From positions 1-64,000 of the forward strand of contig NZ_JAERWK010000023.1 in NCBI RefSeq assembly GCF_016918035.1: a DNA stretch of 64,000 nucleotides, given 5' to 3'. Both the position numbers and the translations under genes were made by a program. Below are positions 53,438 through 62,407 of the stretch, in pieces. This stretch comes from Nakamurella leprariae (GTDB lineage: Bacteria; Actinomycetota; Actinomycetes; Mycobacteriales; Nakamurellaceae). The stretch's first letter is position 1. Each line of letters starts with the position of its first letter. The notes under the pieces were generated by a model. It worked only from the letters and a program-made list of their open reading frames with translations. It searched no databases and was not told where the DNA came from.

Positions 53438-55972
53438 GTGCCGGCACGTTCCGCACGCACGTCGGAGACCGACGGCGGCATGGTCGAGCTGGACGGCCAC
53501 CGCTTCAAGCTGACCAACCTGGGCAAGGTGCTGTACCCGGACACGGGCACGACCAAGGCCGAGGTGATCGGCTACTTCGCCGAGGTGGCGCCGGTCATGG
53601 TGCCGTTGTTGGCCGGCCGACCGTGCACCCGCAAGCGCTGGCCGGACGGGGTCCGCTCGCAGCCGTTCTTCCAGAAGAACACCGACGCCTCGACGCCGAC
53701 GTGGGTGCGGCAGGAGTCCATCGAACACACGTCCGGCACCAACCACTACCCGGTGGTGGACCACGCCTCGACGCTGGCCTGGTTGGCGCAGAACGCGGCG
53801 CTGGAGCTGCACGTCCCGCAGTGGCGGTTCGACGATGCCGGGACGCCGCGGCATCCGGACCGGCTGGTCTTCGACCTCGATCCGGGACCCGGGGTGGGCC
53901 TGGCCGAGTGCGCCGAGGTGGCCCGGCGGGTGCGGGACCGGTTGTGGTCCAGTGGGGTCCGCTTGCCGGTCGTGCCGGTCACCAGCGGCTCGAAGGGGTT
54001 GCACCTGTACCTGGCCCTGGACGGCACGCTGACCTCGCAGCAGGCGTCGGAGTGGGCCAGGGCCATGGCCGAGGCGGTGGAGGGCGACCTGCCCGACCTG
54101 GTGGTGTCGCGGATGACCAAGGCGCTGCGCACCGGCAAGGTCTTCATCGACTGGTCGCAGAACAACGGCAACAAGACGACGATCGCGCCGTACTCGTTGC
54201 GCGGTCGGGAGACGCCGACCGCCGCCGCACCGCGGGACTGGGACGAGCTGGACGACCCGGAGTTGCGGCACCTGGACATGCATGAGGTGCTGGCCCGGCT
54301 GCGCGAGTCCGGTGGCGCCGACCCGATGGCCCAGCTGTCCGCCGAGCAGGCCCCTGCCCGCCGGTCGAGCAGCGGCTCGCGGACGCGGGTGTCAGCCGCG
54401 GCGGCAGCGGCCGCGACCGCGGAGCAGGACAAGCTGGCCGCCTACCGGGCCAAGCGGTCGGCCGACCGCACCCCGGAACCGGTGCCGGCGGCGGCTGCCC
54501 TGCCGGTGGGTGGCAACGACACCTTCGTCATCCAGGAGCACCACGCCACCCGGCTGCACTACGACGTGCGGCTGGAGCGGGGCGGGGTGCTGGTCAGCTG
54601 GGCGGTGCCCAAGAACCTGCCCACCGACCAAGGGCAGAACCGGCTGGCCGTGCACACCGAGGACCACCCGCTGGAGTACGCCACCTTCTCCGGGACCATC
54701 CCGAAGGGCGAGTACGGCGGCGGCCGGATGAGCATCTGGGACAGCGGCCACTACGTCACCGACAAGTGGCGCGACGACGAGGTGATCGTCTGGTTCGACG
54801 GCGCGCGCACCAAGGGCCGGTACGCGTTCATCCGCACCGGAGGCGACAACTGGTTGGCCCACCTGATGGCCGATCAGACCCCGCCCAAGACCGGCGCCTC
54901 CCCGGCGGCGTCGTCACCGGAGCCCGCTCGCCGCGCCACCCGCAGGGCGAGGACGGAGCCCGACGCCGCCGCACTCGAACCGCCCCCGACCGGCATCGAG
55001 CCCATGGCCGCCAGTGCCGGGTCGGTCGCCGCGCTGGCGAAGGACGCGGACTGGCGGTTCGAGGGCAAGTGGGACGGCATCCGGGCGATCGCCCGGGTCG
55101 GCCCGGACGTGTTCGAGCTGCGCAGCCGCACCGGCCGGGACATCACCGCCGGCTACCCGGAACTCGCCGAGCTGGCCGAGCTGCTCGACGGGCACAGCGT
55201 CGTGCTGGACGGCGAGATCGTCGCCTACGCCACCGCTGCAGGACCGTCGGGGGACGGGGCCGGCCGCACCGACTTCGGGCTGCTGCAGCAGCGGATGAAC
55301 CTGGTCCGCCCGGCCGAGGTGCGCACGATGGTGGACGCCGTCCCGGTGACGTACTTGGCCTTCGATGTGCTCTACGTGGACGGGATCTCGCTGCTCCATC
55401 GCGGCTACGACACGAGACGCCAGCTGCTGCAGGCGCTACCGCTGCACGGCGATCGGGTGCGGGTGCCGGAGGCGCTGACCGGGACGGTCCAGGAGGCGCT
55501 GGACGCCACCGACGAACTGGGCTGGGAGGGCGTGGTGGCCAAGCGGGCCACGTCGGTCTACCAGCCTGGCAAGCGCTCGGGTAGCTGGATCAAGCTCAAG
55601 CACCAGCGCACCCAGGAGGTGGTGCTGGTCGGCTGGAAGCCCGGGAACGGCCGCCGCGCCGGCACCATCGGCTCGCTGCTGCTGGCCGTACCGGCCGACG
55701 ACGGCAGGCTGCGGTACGCCGGCAAGGTCGGCACCGGCTTCACCGACGCCATCCTGGACGACCTGTTCCGGCGGCTGGACGAGCTGCGCACCCCGACCAG
55801 CGCGGTGGTCGGGACGGTGCCGCGGGCCGAGGCCCGGGGTGCGGTGTGGGTCGAGCCGGAGCTGGTCGGCGAGATCGTCTTCACCGAGTGGACGCACGAC
55901 GACCACGTCCGGGCCGCGAGTTGGCGCGGGCTGCGGCCGGACAAACGGCCCCAGGACGTCCGGCTGGAGTGA
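53438..55972 (+). CDS. ligD: Multifunctional DNA ligase LigD
   Basis: 844 aa with three domains in the mycobacterial order. An N-terminal polymerase/primase comes first ('ELDGHRFKLTNLGKVLYPDTG...VFDLDPGPGVGL...VPVTSGSKGLHLYLALDG'). A 3'-phosphoesterase follows from about 360 ('FVIQEHHATRLHYDVRLERGGVLVSWAVPK'). The ATP-dependent ligase comes last, with catalytic Lys about 544 in 'FEGKWDGIRAIARVG' and 'EGVVAKRATSVYQPGKRSGSWIKLKH'. It fills and seals breaks held by Ku. I prefer the GTG at 53438, behind GGGGAGG, over a GTG at 53402 without an SD; the ATG at 53480 is a third option. Confidence 0.95.
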   Translation: MPARSARTSETDGGMVELDGHRFKLTNLGKVLYPDTGTTKAEVIGYFAEVAPVMVPLLAGRPCTRKRWPDGVRSQPFFQKNTDASTPTWVRQESIEHTSGTNHYPVVDHASTLAWLAQNAALELHVPQWRFDDAGTPRHPDRLVFDLDPGPGVGLAECAEVARRVRDRLWSSGVRLPVVPVTSGSKGLHLYLALDGTLTSQQASEWARAMAEAVEGDLPDLVVSRMTKALRTGKVFIDWSQNNGNKTTIAPYSLRGRETPTAAAPRDWDELDDPELRHLDMHEVLARLRESGGADPMAQLSAEQAPARRSSSGSRTRVSAAAAAAATAEQDKLAAYRAKRSADRTPEPVPAAAALPVGGNDTFVIQEHHATRLHYDVRLERGGVLVSWAVPKNLPTDQGQNRLAVHTEDHPLEYATFSGTIPKGEYGGGRMSIWDSGHYVTDKWRDDEVIVWFDGARTKGRYAFIRTGGDNWLAHLMADQTPPKTGASPAASSPEPARRATRRARTEPDAAALEPPPTGIEPMAASAGSVAALAKDADWRFEGKWDGIRAIARVGPDVFELRSRTGRDITAGYPELAELAELLDGHSVVLDGEIVAYATAAGPSGDGAGRTDFGLLQQRMNLVRPAEVRTMVDAVPVTYLAFDVLYVDGISLLHRGYDTRRQLLQALPLHGDRVRVPEALTGTVQEALDATDELGWEGVVAKRATSVYQPGKRSGSWIKLKHQRTQEVVLVGWKPGNGRRAGTIGSLLLAVPADDGRLRYAGKVGTGFTDAILDDLFRRLDELRTPTSAVVGTVPRAEARGAVWVEPELVGEIVFTEWTHDDHVRAASWRGLRPDKRPQDVRLE

Positions 55973-56177
55973 GCCGCTCAGTCCTGCGGATCGGACGGGT
56001 CCTGCAGGCCTTGGTCGCGTGTCCGCACCGAGGTGTTGCCGGTGACCACGGCGCTGGCGACCCGCTCCGACGGAGCGTCCGAGGTGGTGGCGACGCCGCG
56101 GACTTGCGGTCATCACCGATGAGGCGACGGATCGTTCCGGTCGGACCTGGGATGCACGACGACACCAGGGAGACGAG
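55973..56177. other. Intergenic stretch after ligD
   Basis: About 200 bp with no gene I can support. Together with the degraded segment that follows (56178-56322), it forms a 372-bp interval between ligD and a TetR gene, and may hold more of that eroded gene. Confidence 0.5.
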
Positions 56178-56322
56178 ATGAGTGACGACACCACGGCGGC
56201 GGCGAGGTCGACGTGTGGGTACGGGCCACGTTGGTCTGCCGGCGCACTCATGAACACGGACGAGTCGGTGGCTGATCGTGCACGACCACGAGCCGGCACC
56301 GTTCGAGGTGCCCGGCGACTGA
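56178..56322 (+). pseudogene. Remnant of a SnoaL/NTF2-like (YybH-type) protein
   Basis: An ATG at 56178 with a good SD (GGGAGACG) starts 'MSDDTTAA'. The next recognisable homology is in a second frame from about 56204 ('EVDVWVRATLVCRR'), and the end is in a third frame from 56263 ('SRWLIVHDHEPAPFEVPGD' then stop at 56322). In the intact family this reads VWVRxTL..RR..GRWLIVHDHES.PF near the C-terminus. Most of the domain is deleted and two frameshifts remain. The family assignment rests on about 30 residues. Confidence 0.6.
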
Positions 56323-56344
56323 ACCAGGACCGCCGGACGGCCGC

Positions 56345-56983
56345 TCAGTCGGACGCCGGACGGTCAGGCACCCCGTAGCGGGCGAGGACGGTGAGCACCG
56401 CCTCCTCGACCGCGCCGGCGACGGACTCGCCGTCCGGAGCCCAGTCGATCAGGAACATCCGGGGCCAGAGCACGAAGTTGGAGATCATGCCGAGCATCTG
56501 GGTGGTCGCCATCGTCGGGTCCTGCACGTGCAGCGATCCGGCCGCGGCCGCAGCCTGGAAGTAGCGGCACACCTCGTCGAAGAACGGCAGCTTGCCGAGG
56601 TCGAACTGTCGACGCCCCAGCTCGGGGAACGACGGTGCCTCCGCGATGACCAGGCGGAACAGGCCGGCCATGCCCGGCCGGCTCAGCAGTTCCGCGTACT
56701 CGGTGCCGAGCGCGCGCAGGCCGGTCCGTGGGTCCGCGGGGTCGGTCGGTGCGGTGGGCTCAGTCGACCGGCCCCACACCTCGTCGACGATCGCATCGAA
56801 GACGTGGCTCTTGGTGGGGAACTGCTTGAACAGCGTCGCCTTGGAGACCTGGGCGGCCGTGGCGATCTGGGCCAGCGACGTGCGGCCGTACCCCTGCTCG
56901 CCGAAGAGCGCCGTGGCGGCGGTCAGGATCGCCGCGCGCTTGTCGGCAGCGACCTGCTGGTGGAACGAGGAGGCGCCGGGCAT
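56345..56983 (-). CDS. TetR family transcriptional regulator
   Basis: 212 aa. The N-terminal HTH ('KRAAILTAATALFGEQGYGRTSLAQIATAAQVSKATLFKQFPTKSHVFDAIVDEVW') is a standard TetR_N domain; the ligand-binding C-terminal part has an Ala-rich helix ('DEVCRYFQAAAAAGSLHV'). Divergent from the SDR at 57089, with two matching inverted repeats in the shared promoter, so it is very likely the repressor of that SDR and of itself. Confidence 0.92.
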   Translation of the reverse strand: MPGASSFHQQVAADKRAAILTAATALFGEQGYGRTSLAQIATAAQVSKATLFKQFPTKSHVFDAIVDEVWGRSTEPTAPTDPADPRTGLRALGTEYAELLSRPGMAGLFRLVIAEAPSFPELGRRQFDLGKLPFFDEVCRYFQAAAAAGSLHVQDPTMATTQMLGMISNFVLWPRMFLIDWAPDGESVAGAVEEAVLTVLARYGVPDRPASD

Positions 56984-57001
56984 CCGTCGAGGGTACCCAA
57001 T

Positions 57002-57021
57002 GGTGAGACACTTGACTCACC
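57002..57021. promoter_or_regulatory. TetR operator, copy 1
   Basis: GGTGAGAC-ACTT-GACTCACC: the same 8-4-8 layout as copy 2 with one base different in the left arm. It is 18 bp from the TetR start codon, so binding would block tetR transcription. Confidence 0.7.
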
Positions 57022-57050
57022 ACACGTGGGCCGCCATGCTCGACCGGTGA

Positions 57051-57070
57051 GGTGAGTCGACCGACTCACC
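57051..57070. promoter_or_regulatory. TetR operator, copy 2
   Basis: GGTGAGTC-GACC-GACTCACC, perfect 8-bp arms with a 4-bp spacer, 18 bp before the SDR ATG and 49 bp (centre to centre) from copy 1. It overlaps the likely SDR leader or transcription start. Confidence 0.75.
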
Positions 57071-57088
57071 ATCGGCGAGAGGATCCGC

Positions 57089-57880
57089 ATGCACGAGCGA
57101 CACGCGCAGGATGTCGTCCTGATCACCGGCGCCACCGGCGGCATGGGTGCGTCCCACGTCCGCGGCTACCACGCCGAGGGCGCCCGCGTGGTGATCGCCG
57201 GCCGGCGCGACGGTCCTGGACGGGCCCTGGCCGCTGAGCTCGGCGCGAGGGCGCAGTTCGTGTACCTCGACGTGACCGACGCCGAGCAGTGGCGTCGCGC
57301 CGTCGAGGTCGCCGAGACCACCTTCGGCCCGGTGACCGTCCTGATCAACAACGCCGGGGTACAGACGCCACCGGCGCCCATCGAGCACACCGACCTCGCG
57401 GCCTGGTCGTCCGCCCTGGCCGTCAACACCACCGGCCCGTTCCTGGGCATCCGGGCCGTCAGCCCGTCGTTGCGGCGGGCCGGCGGCGGGTCGATCGTCA
57501 ATGTGGTCTCCACCATGGCCAATGTCGGCACCGCCTGCTTCGCGCCGTACACCGCCTCCAAGTGGGCGGTCCGCGGCCTGACCCGGACCGCCGCACTGGA
57601 ACTCGGACGCGACGGGATCCGGGTCAACTCGGTGCACCCGGGCGTCGTCTCGACCCCGTTCATCAACGACCCGGTCCCGGGGTCCGACGTCACGATCGCC
57701 GAGGCCTACTCGCCCGACGCCTTCGCCGTGCCGCGCGTGGCCGAGCCCCGCGAGGTCACCGCCATGCTGTTGTGGCTGACCTCTCGGGAGGCGAGCTTCG
57801 TGACGGGCTCGGAGTTCGTGGTCGACGGCGGCCTGCTGCTGGGGCCGGCGTTGCCGGCATCGGAGTCGATCGATGCGTGA
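57089..57880 (+). CDS. SDR family oxidoreductase
   Basis: A 263-aa classical SDR: TGATGGMG cofactor motif, 'NNAGVQ', 'STMANVGTACFAPYTASKWAVRGLTR' with Ser and Tyr-x-x-x-Lys, and 'HPGVVSTPF'. It resembles 3-alpha/20-beta-hydroxysteroid-dehydrogenase-like SDRs, but the substrate is unknown. Regulated presumably by the divergent TetR. The stop overlaps the next gene's start by 8 nt, so the two are cotranscribed. Confidence 0.92.
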   Translation: MHERHAQDVVLITGATGGMGASHVRGYHAEGARVVIAGRRDGPGRALAAELGARAQFVYLDVTDAEQWRRAVEVAETTFGPVTVLINNAGVQTPPAPIEHTDLAAWSSALAVNTTGPFLGIRAVSPSLRRAGGGSIVNVVSTMANVGTACFAPYTASKWAVRGLTRTAALELGRDGIRVNSVHPGVVSTPFINDPVPGSDVTIAEAYSPDAFAVPRVAEPREVTAMLLWLTSREASFVTGSEFVVDGGLLLGPALPASESIDA

Positions 57881-58340
57881 GGGCCAGGCGTCTGCTGCCC
57901 GGGCCGACCTCTCGGCCATCCGGGCGGCCCTGGCCATCGACCGGTCCTCCAGCGCGCAGGCCCGGACGATCGACCTCACGACGACCGGGGCCCGATCCGG
58001 GCGGGCCCACCGGATCGAGATCTGGTTCTACCGAGCGGGAGACGAGCTCTACCTGTCCACGGCTCCCGCCCGGCGCGACTGGTACGCCAACGTGCTGGCG
58101 CATCCGCGGATCGTCATCCACCTGAAGCACGGTGTGAGCGCGGATCTGACCGCCAGCGGCGTGCCCATCACCGAGCCGGGCGAACGAGCGCGAGTGCTGC
58201 GGGAGATCGTCGACGGGCTCCGGCATCCGGCCGATCGTGGAGGAGTGCAGAACATCGTCGGCGACGCGGACGACTGGATCGCCGGCAGTCCGCTGGTCCG
58301 GATCGACCTGGACGACCCGTCGCTGCTGCCCGGACGGTGA
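57873..58340 (+). CDS. Deazaflavin (F420)-dependent nitroreductase family protein
   Basis: A 155-aa split-barrel protein of the Ddn/FDOR-A type: 'TIDLTTTGARSGRAHRIEIWFYRAGDELYLSTAPARRDWYANVLAHPRIVIHL' is the diagnostic F420-binding pattern (TTxGRxSGxxR and RDWYxNxxxxP). Such enzymes use F420H2 to reduce nitro or enone compounds. Paired with the SDR upstream under TetR control. ATG at 57873; no longer start is possible without overlapping more of the SDR. Confidence 0.88.
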   Translation: MREGQASAARADLSAIRAALAIDRSSSAQARTIDLTTTGARSGRAHRIEIWFYRAGDELYLSTAPARRDWYANVLAHPRIVIHLKHGVSADLTASGVPITEPGERARVLREIVDGLRHPADRGGVQNIVGDADDWIAGSPLVRIDLDDPSLLPGR

Positions 58341-58370
58341 TCGACCGGCCGCCGTGCCGCACCGGGAACG

Positions 58371-58410
58371 CCGGACGGCCGGTCCCGCGTGTCCGGGACC
58401 GGCCGTCCGG
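58371..58410. terminator. Bidirectional terminator between F420 enzyme and thiolase genes
   Basis: A 17-bp perfect stem CCGGACGGCCGGTCCCG / CGGGACCGGCCGTCCGG with a 6-nt loop, in the 104-bp gap between convergent genes. No U-tract. Confidence 0.8.
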
Positions 58411-58444
58411 TGTCGATGTCAGCGCGCGTCGAGCAGGTGGACGG

Positions 58445-59641
58445 TCAGCCCTGGTAGCGGCGCAGCAGGGCGGCCAGGGCCTGGCCGCCGCCGATGCACA
58501 TGGTGACCACGGCGGTCTCCAGATCCCGGCGGGCCAGGTCCTTGGCGGCGCGCAGGGTCAGGATGGCGGCGGTGGCGCCGACCGGGTGTCCCAGGGCGAT
58601 GGCGCCGCCGTAGGGGTTGGTCTTCTCCGGGTCGAGCTTGGCGTCCCGGATGACCGCGACGGCCTGGGAGGCGAACGCTTCGTTGAGCTCGATGGTGTCG
58701 ACGTCGTGCATGGCCAGCCCGGTGCGCTCGGCCAGCGCATCGAGCGCCAGCACCGGGGCGTACCCCATGAGCTCGGGTTCCATGGCCGCGGTGGTGACCG
58801 CCTCCAACACCGCGAGCGGAGCCAGGCCGAGGTCCTTGGCCACCGACTCGCGGGTGACGACCATGGCCGCCCCGCCGTCGTTGATCCCGGAGGCATTGCC
58901 GGCGGTGACGGTGCCGTCGGCCTCGAACACCGGTCGGAGCTTGCCCAGGATCTCCAGGGTGGTGTCCGGGCGGGGGTGTTCGTCCTCGGTGACGGTGCGG
59001 CTCTTCCGACCGCCGGTCTCCACCGGGACGATCTCCTCCGCGAAGGCGGCCTTGGCCTTCGCCGACGCGGCCCGCTGCTGACTCTGCAGCGCGAACTCGT
59101 CCTGCTCGACCCGCGACACCTCGTACTTGCGGGCGACGGCCTCGGCGGTGCGACCCATGTGCATGTCGTGGAACGGGTCGGTCAGCATGGCCACGGTGCC
59201 GTCGACCAGCACCCGGTCGCCGAGTCGGTTGCCGCTGCGGGCGGCGAAGTCCAGGAACGGCATCCGGGACATGTTCTCGTTGCCGCCGGCGACGGCGAGG
59301 TCGATGGTGCCCCAGCGCAGTTCCTGGGCGGCGGACCAGATGGCCTGCAGGCCGGAGCCGCAGAGCCGGTTGACGTTGAACGCCGGGGTGCGGGTGGGCA
59401 GGCCGGCGGCGATGGCGACGCGGCGGGCGTTGTACCCGTCCTTGCCGACCTGGCCGATGCAGCCCATGACGACTTCCTGGACCTGCTCGGGAGAGACCCC
59501 GGAGCGCTCCAGGGCGCCCTTCACCGCGAGCGCGCCCAGCTGGTGGGCGTCGACGTCCTTGAACGCCCCGCCGTACGAGCCGACCGGCGTCCGCGCGCCG
59601 TCGACCAGCACGATCGGATCGGTGTTCGGTGCAGCAACCAC
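58445..59641 (-). CDS. Acetyl-CoA acyltransferase (thiolase)
   Basis: A 398-aa thiolase that condenses or cleaves acyl-CoAs. Nucleophilic Cys at about residue 94 in 'NRLCGSGLQAIWSAAQEL', the His in 'EAFASQAVAVIRD...GGAIALGHPVGATAA', and the C-terminal general-base Cys in 'CIGGGQALAALL' are present. Start is a GTG with AGAGAGGGA upstream. It lies downstream of the APH-like kinase and acyl-CoA dehydrogenase on the same strand and probably completes beta-oxidation-type chain shortening. Confidence 0.95.
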   Translation of the reverse strand: MVAAPNTDPIVLVDGARTPVGSYGGAFKDVDAHQLGALAVKGALERSGVSPEQVQEVVMGCIGQVGKDGYNARRVAIAAGLPTRTPAFNVNRLCGSGLQAIWSAAQELRWGTIDLAVAGGNENMSRMPFLDFAARSGNRLGDRVLVDGTVAMLTDPFHDMHMGRTAEAVARKYEVSRVEQDEFALQSQQRAASAKAKAAFAEEIVPVETGGRKSRTVTEDEHPRPDTTLEILGKLRPVFEADGTVTAGNASGINDGGAAMVVTRESVAKDLGLAPLAVLEAVTTAAMEPELMGYAPVLALDALAERTGLAMHDVDTIELNEAFASQAVAVIRDAKLDPEKTNPYGGAIALGHPVGATAAILTLRAAKDLARRDLETAVVTMCIGGGQALAALLRRYQG

Positions 59642-59692
59642 GATGTTCCCTCTCTGACTGACGATCTCGACCGGAGGTGCGGACCCCCCAGC

Positions 59693-60817
59693 TCAGGAAC
59701 CCAGTGCCGCGACACCGCCGATGCGGGTGGCCCGCAGCCCGATCTCGATCAACGCCTCGGTCGCCCGTCCCATCTCGTCGGCGTCCGACGCGGAGATGCC
59801 ACGCTGCATCCCCGCCAGGATCCGGTACCGGATCGACTCCATGATGACGGCCAGCTTGAAGCAGGCCAGCGCCACGTGGAAGTCCAGCTGCGACAGGTCA
59901 CGACCGGTGACCCTCGCGTAGTACTCGGCCACCTCGTCACGGGTGAAGAAGCCGGGCGCCGTGGTGACGTCCGGGCTGACCGGCAGATCCCGGCGCAGCC
60001 TGTCCCCGGGCTCGGTCCAGTAGACGAGGACCACGGCCAGGTCGGCGATGGGGTCACCCAGCGTGGACATCTCCCAGTCGAGCACCGCGATCGGCCGGTA
60101 GGTCGCGGGATCCACCACCATGTTGTCCATCCGGAAGTCGCCGTGCACCAGCGTCGCGCCCAGATCCGGCACCTTCGGGCCCCGGTCGGTCAGCCAACCG
60201 GCCAACTCGCCCAGCGCGGGCAGTTCACGGGTCTTGGTGGTCTCCCACTGCCCGGTCCAGCGGCGGATCTGCCGCCGGACGTACCCGGTCGGCTTGCCCA
60301 GCTGGTCCAGCCCGGCCGCCGTCAGATCCAACCCGTGCAGCTGGGTCAGGGTGTCCAGGTGGTGGGCGCTCAGCGTCCGACGCTGCTCCGGCGTGAGCGC
60401 CGCGGTGTCCTCGGCGGTGGACAGCACCCGGCCGGTGACGAAGTCCATGACGTAGAAGTCGGCGCCGAGCACCTCGTGGTCGGTGCACAGCAGTCGCATG
60501 GTCGGCGCCGGGAAGTCGACCATGTTGAGCCCGGACTGCACCCGGTACTCCCGGCCCATGTCGTGCGCCGACGCCATCACGTGCCCGAGCGGCGGGCGGC
60601 GCAGCGCCCAGTCGCCGCCGGACTGGCGGATGCGGAAGGTCAGGTTGGACCGGCCCCCCGCCAGCAGGTCGACCTGCAGTGGCTCGGCTGCGTCGAAGCC
60701 TGGCAGCCTGCCGTCGAGGTACCGGGTCAGGGCGGCGACATCGAGGTCGGACGCCGAGGCGGTCGGCCCTTCGGTGGTCCGGTCGGACTCCGTCTCGGCG
60801 CTGGTCTCGGCGCTCAT
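59693..60817 (-). CDS. APH-fold phosphotransferase (ACAD10/11-type kinase domain)
   Basis: 374 aa, aminoglycoside-phosphotransferase fold: 'LLAGGRSNLTFRI' (glycine loop), catalytic 'LVHGDFRMDNMVVD' (HGDxxxxN) and 'VLDWEMSTLGDPIADLAVVL' (metal-binding D). This is the subfamily that in animals is fused to an acyl-CoA dehydrogenase in ACAD10/11 and in Pseudomonas forms LvaA, a 4-hydroxyacyl-CoA kinase. Here it overlaps the acyl-CoA dehydrogenase gene by 4 nt (ATGA), strong support for the same partnership. Not an antibiotic-resistance gene by context. Confidence 0.88.
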   Translation of the reverse strand: MSAETSAETESDRTTEGPTASASDLDVAALTRYLDGRLPGFDAAEPLQVDLLAGGRSNLTFRIRQSGGDWALRRPPLGHVMASAHDMGREYRVQSGLNMVDFPAPTMRLLCTDHEVLGADFYVMDFVTGRVLSTAEDTAALTPEQRRTLSAHHLDTLTQLHGLDLTAAGLDQLGKPTGYVRRQIRRWTGQWETTKTRELPALGELAGWLTDRGPKVPDLGATLVHGDFRMDNMVVDPATYRPIAVLDWEMSTLGDPIADLAVVLVYWTEPGDRLRRDLPVSPDVTTAPGFFTRDEVAEYYARVTGRDLSQLDFHVALACFKLAVIMESIRYRILAGMQRGISASDADEMGRATEALIEIGLRATRIGGVAALGS

Positions 60818-62010
60818 GAGTAGTCGCCCGGCAGCGAGCCGCTCTCCGAACGACGGACCGCGCGACGCGAGATTGCGCGGCGGTGCACCTCGCTGGGACC
60901 GTCGTAGATCCGGAACGGTCGGACCTCGCGCAGGATGTGCGGCAGCGGCGAGTCGTACGAGACGCCGTAGCCGCCGCAGAGCTGCACGCTGCGGTCGACG
61001 ATCCGGTTGACGGCCTCGGCCACGAACACCTTGGCCGTCGAGGTCTCCTGCCGGGCCGGCTCGTGCCGGTCGAGCACCGCGGCGGCGTTCCAGATCATCA
61101 GCCGGCTGGCCTGGATGTCGATCTCGTTGTCCGCGATCTTCTCCTGGGCCATGCCCTGGTCGGCCAGCCGCCCGCCGAACATCGGGCGGGCGGTGGCGTA
61201 GGCGACGGCCACCTCGTGCGCCCGCCGGGCGGCACCCAACCAGCGCATGCAATGGGTGAGCCGGGCCGGCCCGAGGCGCACCTGGGCGTCGGCGAACCCC
61301 TCGTCGACCCGGCCCAGCACCGCGGAGTCCGGGACGACGCAGTGGTCGTAGATCAGCTCGCCGTGGCCGCCGGCGAATCCGCTGTCCAGGGTGGTGACGT
61401 GGCGCGAGATCGTCATCCCAGGGTGGCCTGCGTCGACCAGGAACATGGTGGCCGCCCGCTCGGACGTCCGGGCCATGGTGATGAAGAACGCGGCGCCGTC
61501 GGCCCCGGTGATCAGCCACTTGCGGCCGTCGATCCGCCAGCCTCCGTCCACCTTGGTCGCGGTGGTGGCCAGCATCTCCGGGTCGGCCCCGGCGCCCGGG
61601 GACGGTTCGGTCATCGAGAACGCCGACCGGACCTCACCGCGGGCCAGCGGGGCGAGGTACTGCTCCCGCTGCTGGGGGGTGGTCTTCTTGTCCAGCAGCA
61701 GGATGTTGCCCTCGTCCGGGGCGGCGCAGTTCAGCACGGCCGGACCGAGCACGCTGCGGCCGGACTCCTCCAGCACCACCGACTGGTCGCGGTGGTCGAG
61801 GGCCAGACCGCCGAACTCCTCCGGAGCGGTCGGCGCGAAGATCCCGGCCCGACGGGCCACCGTGCGCAGGGCCGCGAGCCGGTCGTCGGCCAGGCCGGCG
61901 CCGTGGGCGTCGATCTCCGACTCGGCCGGGATGACGTGCTCGTCGATGAAGGACCGGGTGCGCTGCTTGAGGTCTTCGATGCGCGGGTCGAGGGTGAGGT
62001 CCACGCTCAT
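60814..62010 (-). CDS. Acyl-CoA dehydrogenase (ACAD10/11-like)
   Basis: A 398-aa FAD enzyme with the usual three domains: 'FAPTAPEEFGGL' in the N-terminal domain, 'FSMTEPSPGAGADP' and 'WRIDGRKWLITGA' in the beta domain, and 'VQLCGGYGVSYDSPLPHILREVRPFRIYDGPSEVHRRAIS' at the C-terminus. Its stop overlaps the start of the APH-fold kinase. In the animal homologues the pair converts 4-hydroxyacyl-CoA to a form that can enter beta-oxidation. ATG at 62010, first gene of the kinase-thiolase group. Confidence 0.93.
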   Translation of the reverse strand: MSVDLTLDPRIEDLKQRTRSFIDEHVIPAESEIDAHGAGLADDRLAALRTVARRAGIFAPTAPEEFGGLALDHRDQSVVLEESGRSVLGPAVLNCAAPDEGNILLLDKKTTPQQREQYLAPLARGEVRSAFSMTEPSPGAGADPEMLATTATKVDGGWRIDGRKWLITGADGAAFFITMARTSERAATMFLVDAGHPGMTISRHVTTLDSGFAGGHGELIYDHCVVPDSAVLGRVDEGFADAQVRLGPARLTHCMRWLGAARRAHEVAVAYATARPMFGGRLADQGMAQEKIADNEIDIQASRLMIWNAAAVLDRHEPARQETSTAKVFVAEAVNRIVDRSVQLCGGYGVSYDSPLPHILREVRPFRIYDGPSEVHRRAISRRAVRRSESGSLPGDYS

Positions 62011-62236
62011 CGCCGATCACCGGCCACGCGGACGGCGGACAGACCGCCGGAAGTCGGGGTCGGCACGGCCCGGGACAGCCCCGAGCCTCCGTCACGACGG
62101 TCAACCACGGTGTTGTGCTCCTGTCTGCATCCTCGGCCGGGTGCCGTACATCCCCGCCTGGCGTCGCTGCCAGGCCCAGCATGGCGGATGACCGTGCGTC
62201 GAGACCAGGTCATCACGTGGAGGAGACGTTCACCGA

Positions 62237-62248
62237 CCGACTGGTCGG
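62237..62248. promoter_or_regulatory. Operator-like palindrome, copy 1
   Basis: CCGAC-TG-GTCGG; identical in its 12-bp core to the copy at 62408-62421. 227 bp upstream of the ACAD start. Confidence 0.5.
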
Positions 62249-62407
62249 CTGAGGCTCTGTCCTGCGGACGCCGGTGCGCTGGTGCAGGCAAGAACCGAGG
62301 CCGCGGGTCGAACACCGGCTTGCACGAGCGCACGTCCCTCCAAGTTCTGTGGCTGAAACCGATGACTGGCGCCGCCTGGACGTGGCGGTCGTCACAGGCT
62401 GCGAGTT

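Noticed and set aside
59693-60817. Aminoglycoside resistance gene
   Set aside because: The APH fold is shared by many kinases; overlap with an acyl-CoA dehydrogenase and family motifs point to acyl-CoA metabolism.
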